A stretch of 64,000 nucleotides of DNA from Orobanche coerulescens (lineage: Eukaryota > Streptophyta > Magnoliopsida > Lamiales > Orobanchaceae). The first letter of the stretch is position 1; every line of letters begins with the position of its first letter. The DNA lies in the NCBI GenBank assembly GCA_033398695.1, contig CM065814.1, positions 108,192,501 through 108,256,500 of the forward strand, in the 5' to 3' direction. The position numbers and the translations under genes are program-made. Shown here one piece after another: positions 40,288 through 53,234 of the stretch. The notes beneath the pieces are model-generated. The model had not been told where the DNA came from, made no database searches, and saw only the letters and a program-made list of their open reading frames with translations.

Positions 40288-41819
40288 GCTTCCTCCGATC
40301 CATGCCTCGACCATTGTATCTTAACCAAAGGAATGGTTTTATGCCTAAGCTGCTTTACTCGACGTTCCAAAATCTGGATCGGCTTCTCCTCAAAGGTGAT
40401 GTCGGGACCCAACTCTATCTATCCTAAATCGATAATATGACTAGGGTCCGGCACATATTTTCTCAATTGGGAAACATGAAATACGTTATGCACACGATTT
40501 AATGATGGTGGTAAACCTAATCGGTAGGCAAGTTCCCCAACCCATTCGAGAATTTCAAATGGCCCAATGTATCGAGGGCTAAGTTTACCCTTCCGACCGA
40601 AGAGATAAACTCCCCGAGTTGGCGACGCCTTCAGTAACACATGGTCACCAACCTCAAATTCCAACGGACGACGACGAACATCTGCATACGACTTCTGTCG
40701 GATCTGTGCAGTCAACAGTCTATCCCGGATCAATGCAATTTTACTTTTTGTCTCGACCAATAAATCGGGTTCAGTACCAATCAATTTAGACGCATCGTCC
40801 CAACAGAGTGGTGATCTACAGAGTCTCCCATACAGGGACTCAAATGGTGCCATCTTAATCCAGGCATGCCAACTATTGTTGTACGTAAACTCGATCAATG
40901 GTTAATGCATCTCCCAATCATCCTTCCAATCTAAGGCACACACCCTCAACATATCCTCTAATGTATGTATGGTACGCTCTGATTGCCCATCGGTCTGAGG
41001 GTGATATGACGTACTAAGTTTCAACTCGGTTCCCAAGGCTCTATGTACAGCTTGCCAAAAATGTGACACGAAGCGACCATCTCGTTAAAAAATTATACTC
41101 TTGGGGGTTCCATGCAATCTTACAATCTCCTTAATGAATACTCCCGCTAATTTCTCCGGTCCCTAGATATCTTTAACACCTAAAAAGTGAGCTCATTTGG
41201 TTAACCGATCTACAATGACCCAAATCATATTCATTCCAGTATGAGTCATTGGCATGCTGACGATAAAATCCATAATAATATCCTCCCATTTTCACTCGGG
41301 TATAGGAAGCGGTCTCAATAATACTGCGATCCGCTGATGCTCAATTTTAACTTGCTGACAAATTAAATATTTCGATACGAATTCGCTAACATCTTTCTTT
41401 AAGTTACTCCACCAAAAGTTATTCTTCACATCCTTGTACATTTTACTTGCACCCGGATGAATAGAATAAGGTGTAGCGTGAGCTTCTTTCAATATTCTTT
41501 GTCTTAGCTCGACATCATGCAGTACACAAAGCCTTCCTCGGAATTTAAACATCCAATCCTCTTGAATTACAAATCCAGGCGCTTTTCCTTGTTCTACATC
41601 TTTTCTCAATTGAATCATCATCGGGTCTTCAAATTGCTTAGTTTTGATATCGTCATTCAAATATGAAGCAATTTCTAATACACATAATTGACTTTGAATT
41701 CTCTGAAGTCGAAATTCAATATCCTGCCCGATCAAATCTTGTTGAATTCCTTGTTGAGGTGTAAGGGTCTCTAACATTTGAAGTGATATCGGTTTACGGC
41801 TCAAAGCATCCGCCACCAC
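40288..41819 (-). pseudogene. Integrase and chromodomain-like region of element B
   Basis: Two main open pieces. 41292-41819 holds the end of RNase H (VADALSRKP) and the integrase finger (HPGASKMYKD to YLICQQVK). 40419-40898 holds the C-terminal integrase part ([48 protein letters not shown]). The catalytic core between them (40900-41290) is read in broken frames with several stops. The chromodomain-like end (40288-40400) is separated from the LTR by the Emigrant-like MITE. Dead, but the order and motifs are those of element A. Confidence 0.88.
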
Positions 41820-43166
41820 ATTCGCCTTACCTGGATGGTATAAAATTTCAATGTCATAATCTTTGATTAATTCTAACCATCTCTACTGCCTCATATTTAA
41901 TTCCTTTTGGCTGAAAAGGTACTTCAAACTTTTATGGTCCGTAAAAATTTTACAGGACGAACCATAGAGATAATGCCTCTAGATCTTTAAGGCAAACACA
42001 ACCGCACCTAATTCCAAATCATGTGTAGGATAATTCTCTTCATACGGCTTCAACTGCCGAGACGCATAATCAATCACTTTATCCCTCTGCATCAAAACAC
42101 ATCCTAGTCCAAGCCTCGAAGCATCACTGTACACTATAAAATCATCGGTTCCTTGTGGTAAGACTAACACCGGTACGGTAGCTGTTTCTTCAACTCCTCG
42201 AAACTGTCTTGCGTATCTTGGTCCCACTCAAATTTTCAAGTTTTCTGAAGTAATTGTGTGAGTGGTCGAGCAATCTTGGAGAATCCTTCGATAAACCTAT
42301 GGTAATAACCCGTAAGTCCCAGGAAACTCCTCACTTCCTTCACGTTCTTAGGCGGCCCCCATGCCAGTACCGCCTCTACCTTTTGAGGGTCAACTCGAAT
42401 TCCTTTTGCAGATATCACGTGTCCGAGAAACGTTACTTCTTTGAGCCAAAATTCACACTTGGAAAGTTTTGCATACAACTGCTCTGTTCTCAAAGTGTCT
42501 AGTACAATGCAAAGGTGTTCCACATGCTCTCCCCGATTCTTAGAATAAATGAGAATATCGTCAATAAAGATGATCACGAACTTGTCTAAGTATTCGATAA
42601 ATACTTTGTTCATTAATTGCATGAATATAGCTGGCGTGTTGGTTAGCCCAAAAGGCATAACCACAAACTTATAATGGTCGTACCTCATTCGAAAAAACCA
42701 TTTTAGGGATATCAGTATCCCAGATCCTCAACTGATAATATCCCGATCGAAGATCAATTTTCGAGAAAACGGTCGTGCCCTAAAGTTGATCGAATAAATC
42801 ATCTATTCGAGGTCAAGGGTATTTATTCTTGATGTCCAACTTGTTTAATTCCCGATAGTCTATACATAAACGAAGCGATTCATCTTTCTTCTTAACGAAT
42901 AAAACCGGTGCGCCCCAAGGCGACGTACTCGGTCGGATGTACCCTTTGTCTAATAACTCGCCCAACTGCTTTTTCAATTTCAACATTTCTGACGGATCCA
43001 TACAATATGGGGCTCGGGAAATAAGAGTAGCACTCGGCTCCAACTCAATAGGAAATTCAATCTCCCGTTGTGGTGGCAATCCTGGCAAGTCATTAGGAAA
43101 CACGTCAGGATATTCATTAACAATGGGTATTGAGGTGAGCTCAATCCCGGCATCTTCCATGTTCAT
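41820..43166 (-). pseudogene. Reverse transcriptase and RNase H region of element B
   Basis: The pieces 42813-43166 ([11 protein letters not shown]), 42236-42688 ([13 protein letters not shown], then FIDDILIYS with the catalytic Asp pair) and 41979-42227 ([16 protein letters not shown] of RNase H) follow one another in shifted frames. A frameshift near 42700 and another near 42230 are evident by comparison with element A. Confidence 0.88.
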
Positions 43167-43175
43167 AGCATAACA

Positions 43176-43679
43176 CTAATAACCCAAACAACCTCGATTA
43201 AGAAGCTTTACCGCCTGTAAAGCACTAATCACACCTCCCAATCTACCAGGCTTATATCCTTCCAAAAGATGCTCAGTACGAGTTCGGTAGTTCATGATAG
43301 CGCCATGGTGGTCTAACCAGTCCTCCCCGAGGATCAAATCCTCGTTCTTTAAGTCAACGACAATAAGGTTTGAAGGCCAATCTCGATTTCCAATTTTCAC
43401 TGGACAATCTCGGACCTCTCGGTTGCCAACCATACGATCCCCGTTAGGCATACCTACTATAAAGGGTTCACACTCGAACAAGCCATCTAAACCAAGGCAA
43501 CATACACAATCTAGAGAAATAAACGAGTGTGTGGCACCCGAATCAAACAATACTGAAACTGGATGTGAACGAATTTGAGTAATACCTGATGTTACTGGAG
43601 CATCTGCATCATCTGTATGTTTCATCTGATACATAAGGGGATGAACTGACCATGCACTCGACGCAGCCTGCTGTCCCAC
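43176..43679 (-). pseudogene. Protease region of element B
   Basis: 167 open codons with the retroviral-type aspartic protease motif [12 protein letters not shown] and the downstream ILGEDWLDHHGAIM block. It would release the mature proteins. It is bounded by stops at both sides (43680-43700 and 43167-43175). Confidence 0.85.
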
Positions 43680-43746
43680 TTGACCTCGCCCCTAACCACG
43701 GCCTGAATTTTGAGGATTCTGTAAAACTAGGGTCTTCCGCTCACCA

Positions 43747-44877
43747 TTAAATTCCTTCCGAGCTGTAATGGCTGCTGCTAATTGCTCTGGTTGCTTCCTC
43801 ACAATGGATGGCTCGATGTCCACTCTGCCTACAAGTGTAACAAGTAACCGACGGATATGGGCATACTCTAGACAAATGGTATTCCTGGTTGCAATTGAAA
43901 TAAGCTCTGCCTCCAGAAGTAACAGTGTGGGCCGAACGATTTCCTCGAGAACTACCAGCAGGATGGAACGACCTCTTCCTTGGCGCCAAAATATATTGTG
44001 ACTTCGAAAATTTTCCACCCTTACTGGTCGACAAATTCCCGGCATTCTTCTGCTTCTTGGTCTCAGAACCAGCTTCTGATTCCGGAATGGCCATCTCAAT
44101 AGCCAGGGGACGGTCCTGGTATTCCTTCAGTGTAGACCATGTAAGTGGCGCCATGCTCTGTCGGATGTATGGTTTCATCCGCATAGTAAAATAGCGAATC
44201 TTATCCACTTCTGTTTTCATCTGATCTCGTACATAACTTAAATACTGATTTTAGGTAATGATAGCTTGAGATATTGGTACATATTGTGGAGTTGCCGTAA
44301 AGAACTCAATGATTCTATGTTCTCGGACCAGTGGCGGACAATATTCCGCTTCCTTGGCCGACTTAAATTCTTCCCAAGTAGCCGCATGATCTTTAGGAGC
44401 CACTGCTTCCCACCACTCGGCGGCTTCTTTGTACAGAAGGTAGTGGGCAATAGGCACCTTTATACCTTCGGGACATGCCACAACATCGAAAATCCTATCC
44501 ATCTGAAAAAACCATTTCTCCCAGCCCAAAGAGTCTATAGATCCAGCAAACCGGGAGAGGTGCATCTTCGTAACTTTCTGAAGCCATTTACTAGCTTCCT
44601 CTCCCATAGTTGCGGGTGGATTTCGGTGGCTACCCTGGGCAATTTGTGTTGGTTGGTTTACCAACTGTTGTAATATAGCGGTAGCCTCGGGTTCAGCACT
44701 AGCACCCGATGGTTGATCTAGACTGGTCGAAGGGTCTTAATGCCCTTCTGAACTCAACGGTGGGTCTTCTGGCATCATATGTGATGCCATTTCAGTGGTT
44801 GGTGGGGAAGGTGCATTATCCTCGTCAGCAGCACAATGGCCTCGACCGCGTCCCCGGATTGATCTTCCCCTCAACAT
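43747..44877 (-). pseudogene. Gag of element B
   Basis: Likely start ATG at 44875-44877, giving MLRGRSIRGRGRGH. The frame is interrupted by stops at 44737-44739 and 44251-44253 and ends at 43747. Motifs: [28 protein letters not shown], and two zinc knuckles of which the first is damaged (YFNCNQEYHLSRVC) and the second intact (CYTCRQSGHRAIHC). Clearly the same gag type as in element A. Confidence 0.88.
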
Positions 44878-45117
44878 ACTGAAGAATAAGAAAGAGTATG
44901 AAACAATATCAACATAGTTCATAGATCAACATTATTGCAAATTTCATTCTATCATGTCGGAGTAACGAGTGGGGTAAGAACAACAGTTTGAGGAGACTTA
45001 CAGTCTCGAGTCGTATGGAGAGATGACATCATGATGTTATTAGGCTCAACAACTGACTCATACGACTCGACTGACAGACCCAACTCAACCAACAACCTAG
45101 GTATTCATAACCTAGGC

Positions 45118-45131
45118 TCCGATACCATAAC
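45118..45131 (-). promoter_or_regulatory. Primer binding site of element B
   Basis: Minus strand TGGTATCGGAGCC starts a few bases after the LTR; initiator tRNA-Met type with one G-for-A change. Confidence 0.85.
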
Positions 45132-45201
45132 TGTAACACCCCCAATTCACACGAGGGCGTTACATGTCGTAGAACCTCCATCAAGGTCTACTAGGCTAAA
45201 C
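45132..45201 (-). repeat. 5' LTR of element B, terminal 70 bp before the C insertion
   Basis: TGTAACACCCCCAATTCACA to CTACTAGGCTAAA resembles the start of the A LTR (TGTAACACCCCAATTCAC). It is cut by element C and resumes at 56163. Confidence 0.9.
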
Positions 45202-45377
45202 TGTAATACCCTCGCCTTTAATATTGTATTTTATGATTTAAGCTAAGTATTTTCGCACCATATCTGTGAAGTTGTAGCAAGTATCGACGAATTATGTTAA
45301 GTTGGAATCATGGTCATTCATACTATATTAATTGTTGGGTAATATTGGGAGAATTCCATTTATGCTTGTTATAGTAC

Positions 45378-45712
45378 TTAACGTACGTCAAACTATCTTC
45401 TTAACGTACGCTATGCATGTCGCCTTACGTACGTAACATCCATACGTTAACGTACGTAATGCGGGAGATCCACCAGCAGTCCGCCTTTCGGCGGGTGGGG
45501 CCGAGCGGGGGTAGGTGGTCGGGAGTCGATCACGACAGCCAAGTCAACGGCTATTACGTACGTAATAGCTATATAGTTACGTACGTAACGAATTGCGTGT
45601 TTTGAGGCAGAAAGATCTGATGAAATTGGTTACGTACGTAATGATCATAAGATTACGTACATAAGGGCTATAACGTACGTTAACCACTTTCGTTAACGTA
45701 CGTAATGCCGAG
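45378..45712. repeat. Array of ACGTACGT palindromes in C 5' LTR
   Basis: About eleven sites: near 45379, 45402, 45423, 45448, 45553, 45577, 45630, 45651, 45671 and 45694. Typical forms are TTACGTACGTAA and TTAACGTACGTAA; two are decayed (ACGTACAT near 45655, ACGTACGC near 45403). Confidence 0.9.
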
Positions 45713-45719
45713 TTCAGAT

Positions 45720-45727
45720 TATAAAAG
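45720..45727 (+). promoter_or_regulatory. TATA box of C 5' LTR
   Basis: TATAAAAG about 14 bases after the last palindrome. Same box at 53753-53760. Confidence 0.65.
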
Positions 45728-48135
45728 TATGCCTTGCCATTCATTTCCTACTCGACCCTTTCAACCTCCCAACTGATAAAAACGATTCCTTTCCCTTCCA
45801 ACTCCGTTTCTAAGCCTTTCTAACTTGTGTTGGAGCTTCAGCACTTGATTGGTGACTTGGAGATTTAGAGATTGAGGTGTATCCCTTGAAGTGTTGGTGT
45901 TGTTCTTCATTTTTGAGGTTGGTCTTTCTTTAACTCATATCAATTCCATGCTTATGATGATGTTAGTAGATAAATACTTCACATAATGTTCGTTTAAACT
46001 AGTGTAAACATGATAAGTTAATTGAATCATGCTCAAACTAAGTGAAGATTAACATTGAGGGTATTAGTGTTACTTCTTGATGTAAATAACTTCATAATGT
46101 GATTGTGTTGATAATGATATACTTAAAACCTGATGTATAACATGATAATCGGAAGTTGATTATAGTCTCAACACTAGGAACATGTTAGGGATGATATCCT
46201 TAGTGATTAAGGGTGAGAAATGTTAAACTTGTCTTGAACATTCAATTGATTCTTGGAGGCAATATGGAACCATGATTTTTGGCCTCTAAAACCTTTGTAA
46301 TAAAATTGTTGGAAGATTATGTTAACCCTTTGAAGATGATCTTCGCTAGATGGGATGAAGTTACTTCAAAAATTTCAAGTATCCAATGATATAACTAGGC
46401 TTTTAATAAATTCTTCAAAAGTAAAACAATGGATGTTGATAGAAGGAAGTTGTAATCTTCATATGTTCAAATTAATCGATTTCGTTAAAGGGTGTTAATC
46501 ACTACATTAATAGGTTGATAATGTTCTTAAGAGGATTGTGTTGAATATGATGATACAAATGCGGTAGAGGAGTAGCCGAATTCCATTTCATTAATCCGTG
46601 CGTGTTAAGAGACGTAAATTAAGATAATGTTCTTAGTTCACTAAAAACTTAAACTTATGTTTCATATAGTAATCAAGTTTTGAATGTAATCGTTGGTAAA
46701 ATAATGAAGAACGTAATTAAACACAACTTATATCGTAATTGGAAGTGTCGATGATTTGAAAAGATATTTTTACGATATTACATTGATAATAAACTAGACA
46801 TCAAGTATTTGACATTAATATTAGAATATGTGAATGAACATGATAAACATACGATAATTTGTAATAAGAACATTAAAGTGATCAATAGGATAATTGATTT
46901 ATTCAAGTAAATTTACGAATATTATTTATGTAATAATACCGTTATCGTGCGAATGTGTTGTTGAATGAATTACATTTCATTCAAGGTTGCTTGTTCACGT
47001 GAGTATTGTTAGACGAGGATACCGTTCGTTTGACCATTCAAAGAAGGATTATTCATCTACGGAATTGAGGCAAGTTATCTTGCTTGGTTATAATGATGGT
47101 TGAATTCTTGTGATTATTATGCATTTCGTGTGTATGAAATGTTTTGATAATCTATGATTCGTGATATGGTGATACCCTTGATCGTATTGTCATGGTGTTG
47201 GGGATGATATACCCGAAATTACCGTCCTTGTTATCGTTAGTCCTTTTGAGTTTTGTTGACACTCCGGTGAGTTGTTCGATTCCTTGGTAAAAAGTGTAAT
47301 TCGTTGAGTTTCGTTGTCATGTTGTATCGTGACATCTCTGGAGTCATATCTGCGCGCCGATTGGTTATGTGTAGGATTTTTAGCCAGGCACTTGATGATC
47401 ATGCGTGGATGTTTTATGCATTTAGATCGTGCATACGAGACGTAGTTCGTGAGGCTAATTAGGTACATCGTCCCACGTATATTTTGGATTCCGTATACGG
47501 GGTGGACATGTGCACGGACACATTTCCGGATCGGGCGTACTGTGACGTCCGTCTTGAGCCATATTATATGGTCGTTCGTATATTTGGTTATGCTCGACAG
47601 TTGGGACTGATTGTTTATACGCCTTCGGGGTATATTCAGTAGTCGATGGTTTTCTTTGAGATCAGTATATATATATATATATGAGTTGTATAATGTTATG
47701 AGAATTATTATCATGTATAGCTGACCCTGTGGTTTGGGGCGAAATACTTGTATTTCAGGGCGAGGAAAGGACAAGGCACAGGAGGAGCACAATGGCGACG
47801 GAGGGTTCTGAAGTATGCTATTTCGTGGGGCCCGAGTCTTTTGGTTGTTCGGTTATGTTTTATTATGACTTTCATTTTATTTTGTGTCGGATGAATGTAC
47901 TAAAATTTGTTAGGTACTGCCCATCGTCATATGGTCTGTACCGAATTTGGATCCTGTGTATGTTTGCTCATATTAAATACATGAATAACTCATACTCCAC
48001 ACCGGGGTTTTGATAAATATTGTGGTACGGTGCCACGTTGTCAGATTATAAATGTATTTTGTGATATCGCCTGGTGGGTCCCGGTTGGGGTCCACGGCAC
48101 TGTAATAGCCACTGTCTTTGGGCTGTTACAGAAGA

Positions 48136-48146
48136 TGGTATCGGAG
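48136..48146 (+). promoter_or_regulatory. Primer binding site of element C
   Basis: TGGTATCGGAG five bases after the LTR; initiator tRNA-Met type with one change. Confidence 0.85.
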
Positions 48147-48544
48147 AATGTGTTTTTATTTTGAGTCATTGTAGAATCGAAATAGCATCAAGAAACCTTC
48201 GTGCCACGTGTAACCTGTGCAAGCGCTTGACCCGTCAAATACGGTATGTTCTCATGAACCATAATTTGATTACTGGCATGATATTGACGATGTACTGGTC
48301 TCCTTACTTATCTTGGCATCTTGCTAACATGAGGTAAAATTCATCTGTTTGAGGTGAACCTAAATTAATTATGTGATTGAAATTGTTTCGACTTGATGTT
48401 GATATGATATTGAGTGTGTAACACCTGTAGTGGCAGTGATTCTTTACAAACTGCTTTGTTGGATAGGAAATTCCCTGTTGCTATTAACTTAGCATGAATT
48501 ATGATTGATAAATCGAACTGTACTTGTGACTTGATTCTTTCAGT

Positions 48545-50130
48545 ATGGAAAGAAATCCGAGAGGCCGTGGCAGAGGGGGACGAGGCCGCGGAAGAGTCTG
48601 AATTCCGATACCACGAGCCAACAGACGCGCGAATGTGGAACAGAGTTCCGCAGGCAGTGATTCGCCTTCTAGGGACCAATCACACCACACCGGAGAGAAT
48701 GCACGTGTCGATCCTTACACCGTGATGCAGGGCATGATGGCCCAGATGACCCAAATGGGTCAGCTGATGGAAGCAATGCGGAGGAATACTCTTGGTCAAC
48801 GCGGAGGCAACGGCCTCGCCTGCAGTGCTGGCGGGATCGTGAGCCGGATATTAGCGACATATCACGGCGGCGACCTCCGACTTTTGAAGGCTCATCGAGC
48901 TGCGACATTGTACCTTTGGATAGAGCATTTCGGCTGTTCGAGATGGTGGAGTGCCCAGAGGAAAATCGAGTTCTTTGTGGCGACTACTACCTTAGTAAGA
49001 GTGCCCATACTTGGTGGCTTTCTGTGAGGCCTGCCGATGGCGCGAGTACTTGGGAGGAATTCAAGAATCTTATGCTAGATCGTTACTATCCTGCACCCCT
49101 TCGTGAAGCCAAACTGTCCGAATTACTAAACCCCGACCCATCGGAAGACGAGGATGTGTTAGCGATTGCTGAAAAATTCCAAGCACTTCTCCCTTTTGCT
49201 ACGTCAGTTGTCCGTTCGGAAGCTGATAAGATCAAATATTTCCTCAAGAGGCTTAAACCCCGAATGAGGATGCAATTACTCAATCACCACTGTACAACCT
49301 TACCGGAGTTTATTGAGAAGGCTTTGGAGTATTAACTTACTGCGAAAGAGATTTCTAAGAAGCAGCTTCAGTTTTCCAACAAGAGATCCAGGAACCAGAC
49401 CCAAGGAGACAGTAACCGGGGGGTTTTCAAGAAACCCCAGCCTGTACCAAATCCTTCTGAGCGGCCACCTATGGCACCGAAACCGGCAGGAGCGCACTCT
49501 CGGGCAATCAGCTCACCTGTCGTGTGTTATAACTGTGGGGACCAGGGGCATATCAGCTCCAAGTGTCCGAAGCCGGCCGTTGCCTGTCACACTTGCGGGA
49601 AGAACGGCCATCGTGCTCGCTATTGCCGGGGTGGACTCGGGCGTGCTCCAGTAGCATCTCTTGCTCCAGTACAGTCTTCTGTTCAGGAACGTGCTCCTCC
49701 ATCCGCTTCTTACCAGACTACCGGGGCGAACAAAGGGATGGGCCGTGGAAATCAAGCTGGTACGCCTGCTTCCGGGGTTTCAAAACCCAGAGTCTACGAG
49801 ATGAAGAAAGCCGATGATCCCGAAGCCAACATGATTGCAGGTACTCTCGAGATCCACTCTGAGCCTGTTTGTGTTCTTTTTGACACTGGTGCTTCACACT
49901 CCTTTTTGTCTAGTTCTTGTTTGAGTCGTTTGCATTTGAATCATGTTACCGATTGTGAACCTTATGTAATTGGTCTACCCGATGGTAGAAGAATTATTGG
50001 GAGTCGTGAAGTACAGAACTGTCCGATTAGCATGAACAACCGTGAGTGGTTGTCCGACTTGATTGTGGTTGATTTACCTAAAGATGATGTAATCTTGGGT
50101 ATCGACTGGATGGAACGATGCCGTGCTTAG
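48545..50130 (+). pseudogene. Gag and protease of element C
   Basis: Start ATG at 48545 gives a basic leader MERNPRGRGRGG and runs into a TGA at 48599-48601. The frame then continues (MAQMTQMGQLMEAM) until a frameshift between about 48820 and 48916. From there the gag core (FRLFEMVECPEENRV, SAHTWWLSV, EFKNLMLDRYYP) runs to a TAA at 49333-49335 and on in the same frame. Two intact zinc knuckles follow (CYNCGDQGHISSKC, CHTCGKNGHRARYC), then the aspartic protease LFDTGASHSFLS and GIDWMERC. A frameshift near 50125 links to the RT region. Confidence 0.88.
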
Positions 50131-52010
50131 CATCCGTAAACGAATGGTGACCGTCACATCGGATGATGGAGTCGAGTGTATTTTTCGGGGTGATAATCCC
50201 AATCATTCTGGGAGAGTCATCAGCGCTATGAAGGCTGTGAGATTACTGAACCAGGGATGCATTGGTTATTGGTGTTACATGACCAAGAAAACTGACCGGC
50301 CAGTCAGATTGATTGATATTCCAGTAGTTCGAGATTATCCAGATGTATTTCTAAAAGAGCTTCCAGGAATACCCCCACAGCGAGAGGTAGAATTCACCAT
50401 TGAGTTGGAGCCTGGGACGTCCCCGCTTTCGAAAGCACCATATCGTATGGCCCCGACTGAGATGCAGGAGTTGAAAAGACAACTCGAAGAATTAACTGAG
50501 AAAGGATATGTTCGACCCAGTGCATCCCCTTGGGGAGCGCCGGTGTTATTAAATGCGGAAAAGGACGGATCATGCGTTTGTGTATTGATTACGGAGGTGA
50601 ACAAAGTAATAATTAAGAACAAATATCCTTTACCTCGCATCGATGATCTATTGGATCAGCTCCAGGAGCCATTGTATTTTCCAAGATCGACTTGAGGTCG
50701 GTACCACCAATTGCGGATTCGAGAGTCGGCGTCCCAAGACGACTTTTCGCACTCGCTATGGGCATTATGAGTTCGTTGTCATGCCATTCGGACTGACTAA
50801 TGCACCTGCAGTGTTCATGGAATTGATGAATCGGGTTTTTATTAATTATCTGGATCGTTTTGTAGTCGTTTTTATTGACGACATCTTGGTCTACTCTCGT
50901 GATTATGAGGAGCATGAGTGTCACCTCCGCCAGGTTCTCGATACATTAAGGCGAGAACAACTCTATGGAAAATTTTCTAAGTGTGAATTCTGGATGTCTG
51001 AAGTTGTTTTTCTGGGTCATGTGATATCAGCATAGGGAGTAAGAGTAGACCCACAGAAGACGGAAGCTATCCGAGACTGTCTACCTCTGAAGAACGTGAA
51101 GGAAGTTCGTAGTTTTCTGGGTCTAATAGGCTATTACAGACGATTCGTGGAAGGATTTTCCAAAATTGCTCAACCGATGACTAATCTGTTGAGAAAAGAT
51201 AAGAAGTACTTGTGGTCGGAAGCATGTCAGCAAAGTTTTGATGAACTCAAAGGTCGATTAATTTCAGCACCTGTTTTGGTACTACCTAGAGGAACGGAAG
51301 GATTCGTGGTATATAACGATGCATCGAGACAGGGCCTTGGCTGCGTATTAATGCAGGACGGGAAAGTGATCGCCTATGCGTCCAGACAGTTGCGCCCTTA
51401 CGAGGTCAACTACCCGACTCATGACTTGGAGTTAGCAGCCGTTGTGTTTGCTTTAAAAATCTGGCGCCACTATCTGTATGGAGTTACCTGCCGGATTTTT
51501 ACGGACCACAAGAGCCTGAAGTATATTTTTACCCAGAAGGAGTTGAATATGAGACAAAGGAGGTGGTTAGAGCTAATCAAAGACTATGATATCGAGATCC
51601 TTTATCATCCAGGCAAGGCAAATTTGGTTGCCGATGCCTTAAGCCGCAAGACGGTGCAGGAACAGATACTGGCTCGTTTGACCGCCCAGAGGGAGTTGCA
51701 ATTAGAGTTCATGAGACCAGAGATTGAGGTCTGGTTACAACGCATTCAGGGACAACTGTGCACGCTTGAGATTTCACCATCCCTTGATGAGACGACCGGG
51801 GCGAAGCAGATGACGGACCCATTCTTATCCAGAGTTCGAGGAGAAATCGATCGGGAAGGCCCTGGATTTGTGGTTCACGAGGATGGATCATACGCTTTAA
51901 AAATCGAGTATGTGTACCCAGACGAAGAGTTGAGGAATACTATTCTCAAGGAGGCTCATGCTACCCCGTATTCCATACACCCGGATCGAACAAAATGTAT
52001 AAGGATTTGA
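50123..52010 (+). pseudogene. Reverse transcriptase and RNase H of element C
   Basis: Starts with the linker [12 protein letters not shown] and RT block [16 protein letters not shown]. The catalytic region ([21 protein letters not shown]) lies in a second frame after a shift near 50700. A TAG at 51033-51035 follows VISA. From 51096 RNase H is open ([26 protein letters not shown]). In RNase H the usual first Asp block reads YNDAS. The frame closes at 52010 in the integrase finger. Confidence 0.88.
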
Positions 52011-53199
52011 AGCCGTATTATTGGTGGGGTAACATGAAGCGGGAGGTTGCGAATTCGTTTGAAATGTTTGACTGTCAATGGTCAAGATTGAGCATCAACG
52101 ACCAGCTGGCATGATGAAACCGCTTCCGATTCCCAAGTGGAAGTGGGAAGACATATCGATGGATTTTATTACTAGCTTGCCGACGAGCCGTCGAGGCATG
52201 AATACGATTTGGGTGATTGTGGATCGATTGACTAAATCAGCCCACTTCTTGGAGATCAAGGATACTTGGGGCCCTGAGAGATTGGTCCAATTATTCATCA
52301 AAGAGATTGTGAGACTGCATGGCACCCCTAAGAGTATTGTATCAGATCGGGACGGACGGTTCGTGTCGCACTTCTGGAAGGCGATTCATCGTGCTATGGG
52401 TACACAGTTGAACTTCAGTACGGCTTTTCATCCTCAGACCGACGGTCAGTCTGAGAGGACAATTCAAACTCTAGAGGCTATGTTGAGGGCATGTGCTCTC
52501 GATTGGAAGCCGGACTGGGAAGCCCAACTGCCGTTGGTAGAATTCACATATAATAACAGCTGGCACGCCTCGATCATGATGGCACCTTATGAGGCATTGT
52601 ATGGTCGTTGTTGTAGGCCCCCTTTGTGCTGGGACGATTTGTCTGAATCTATTGGTATGGAACCTGATATGTTATTAGCAGCCCGCGAGAAGATTTCCCT
52701 AATCAAGAGTCGTCTATTAACGGCCCAAAGCCGCCAGAAATCATATGCAGATAATCATCGACGACCACTCGAGTTTGAAGTTGGTGACCATGTACTAGTC
52801 AAAGTATCTCCTACTAGAGGTGTTTTCCGATTCGGGAAGAGAGGCAAATTGAGCCCAAGGTATATTGGTCCGTTTGAGATCCTGGAACGAGTAGGCGACC
52901 TAGCCTATCGTTTAGCATTACCACCAGCTTTGAGCCGGATTCACAACGTATTCCATGTATCTCAGTTAAGGAAGTATGTTGCTGATCCAAGTCACGTTAT
53001 TCAATTCGACGAGGTCGAAATAGCCGATGACCATTCGTATGAAGAAGCGGCTGTGCGGATACTCGAGAGAAGAATTAAGCATTTGAGGAACAAGACGATT
53101 CCCTTATTAAAAATTCGGTGGTCGAGACATGGAGTCGGAAGCTACGTGGGAGGCGAAGATAGCATGCGAGAGAAATACCCCGAACTGTTTACCCCTTAA
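52011..53199 (+). pseudogene. Integrase and chromodomain-like tail of element C
   Basis: 52078-53199 is open for 373 codons. It carries the integrase triad blocks [14 protein letters not shown] and [13 protein letters not shown], then GDHVLVKVSPTRGVFRFG and [10 protein letters not shown]. The preceding finger is split over two frames (near 52000 and 52070). Near 53135 a short out-of-frame patch covers the EATWE part of the chromodomain-like tail, and the frame recovers for MREKYPELF. Confidence 0.88.
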
Positions 53200-53220
53200 T
53201 TTCGGGGACGAAACTCCTTT

Positions 53221-53234
53221 TAAGGGGGGGAGTA
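53221..53234 (+). promoter_or_regulatory. Polypurine tract of element C
   Basis: TAAGGGGGGGAGTA abuts the 3' LTR. Confidence 0.85.

Larger units (their letters stand above)
45202..48130 (+). repeat. 5' LTR of element C (2929 bp)
   Basis: U3 is short: the palindrome array at 45378-45712, then a TATA box (45720-45727). The long remainder includes AT-rich stretches and a TA microsatellite (47670-47682). It ends in a hairpin from TGTAATAGCC to GGGCTGTTACA. Open frames inside the LTR are not conserved genes. Confidence 0.95.

Noticed and set aside
45552..45600. Palindrome as an SPL or bZIP site proven by sequence
   Set aside because: GTAC and ACGT cores are present in one motif class, but the GGCC and GCGC classes lack them, so no single known factor explains all arrays.
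47190..47792. 200-codon open frame on the minus strand of the C LTR
   Set aside because: The twin LTR does not preserve it, its composition is not protein-like, and no motif is visible.
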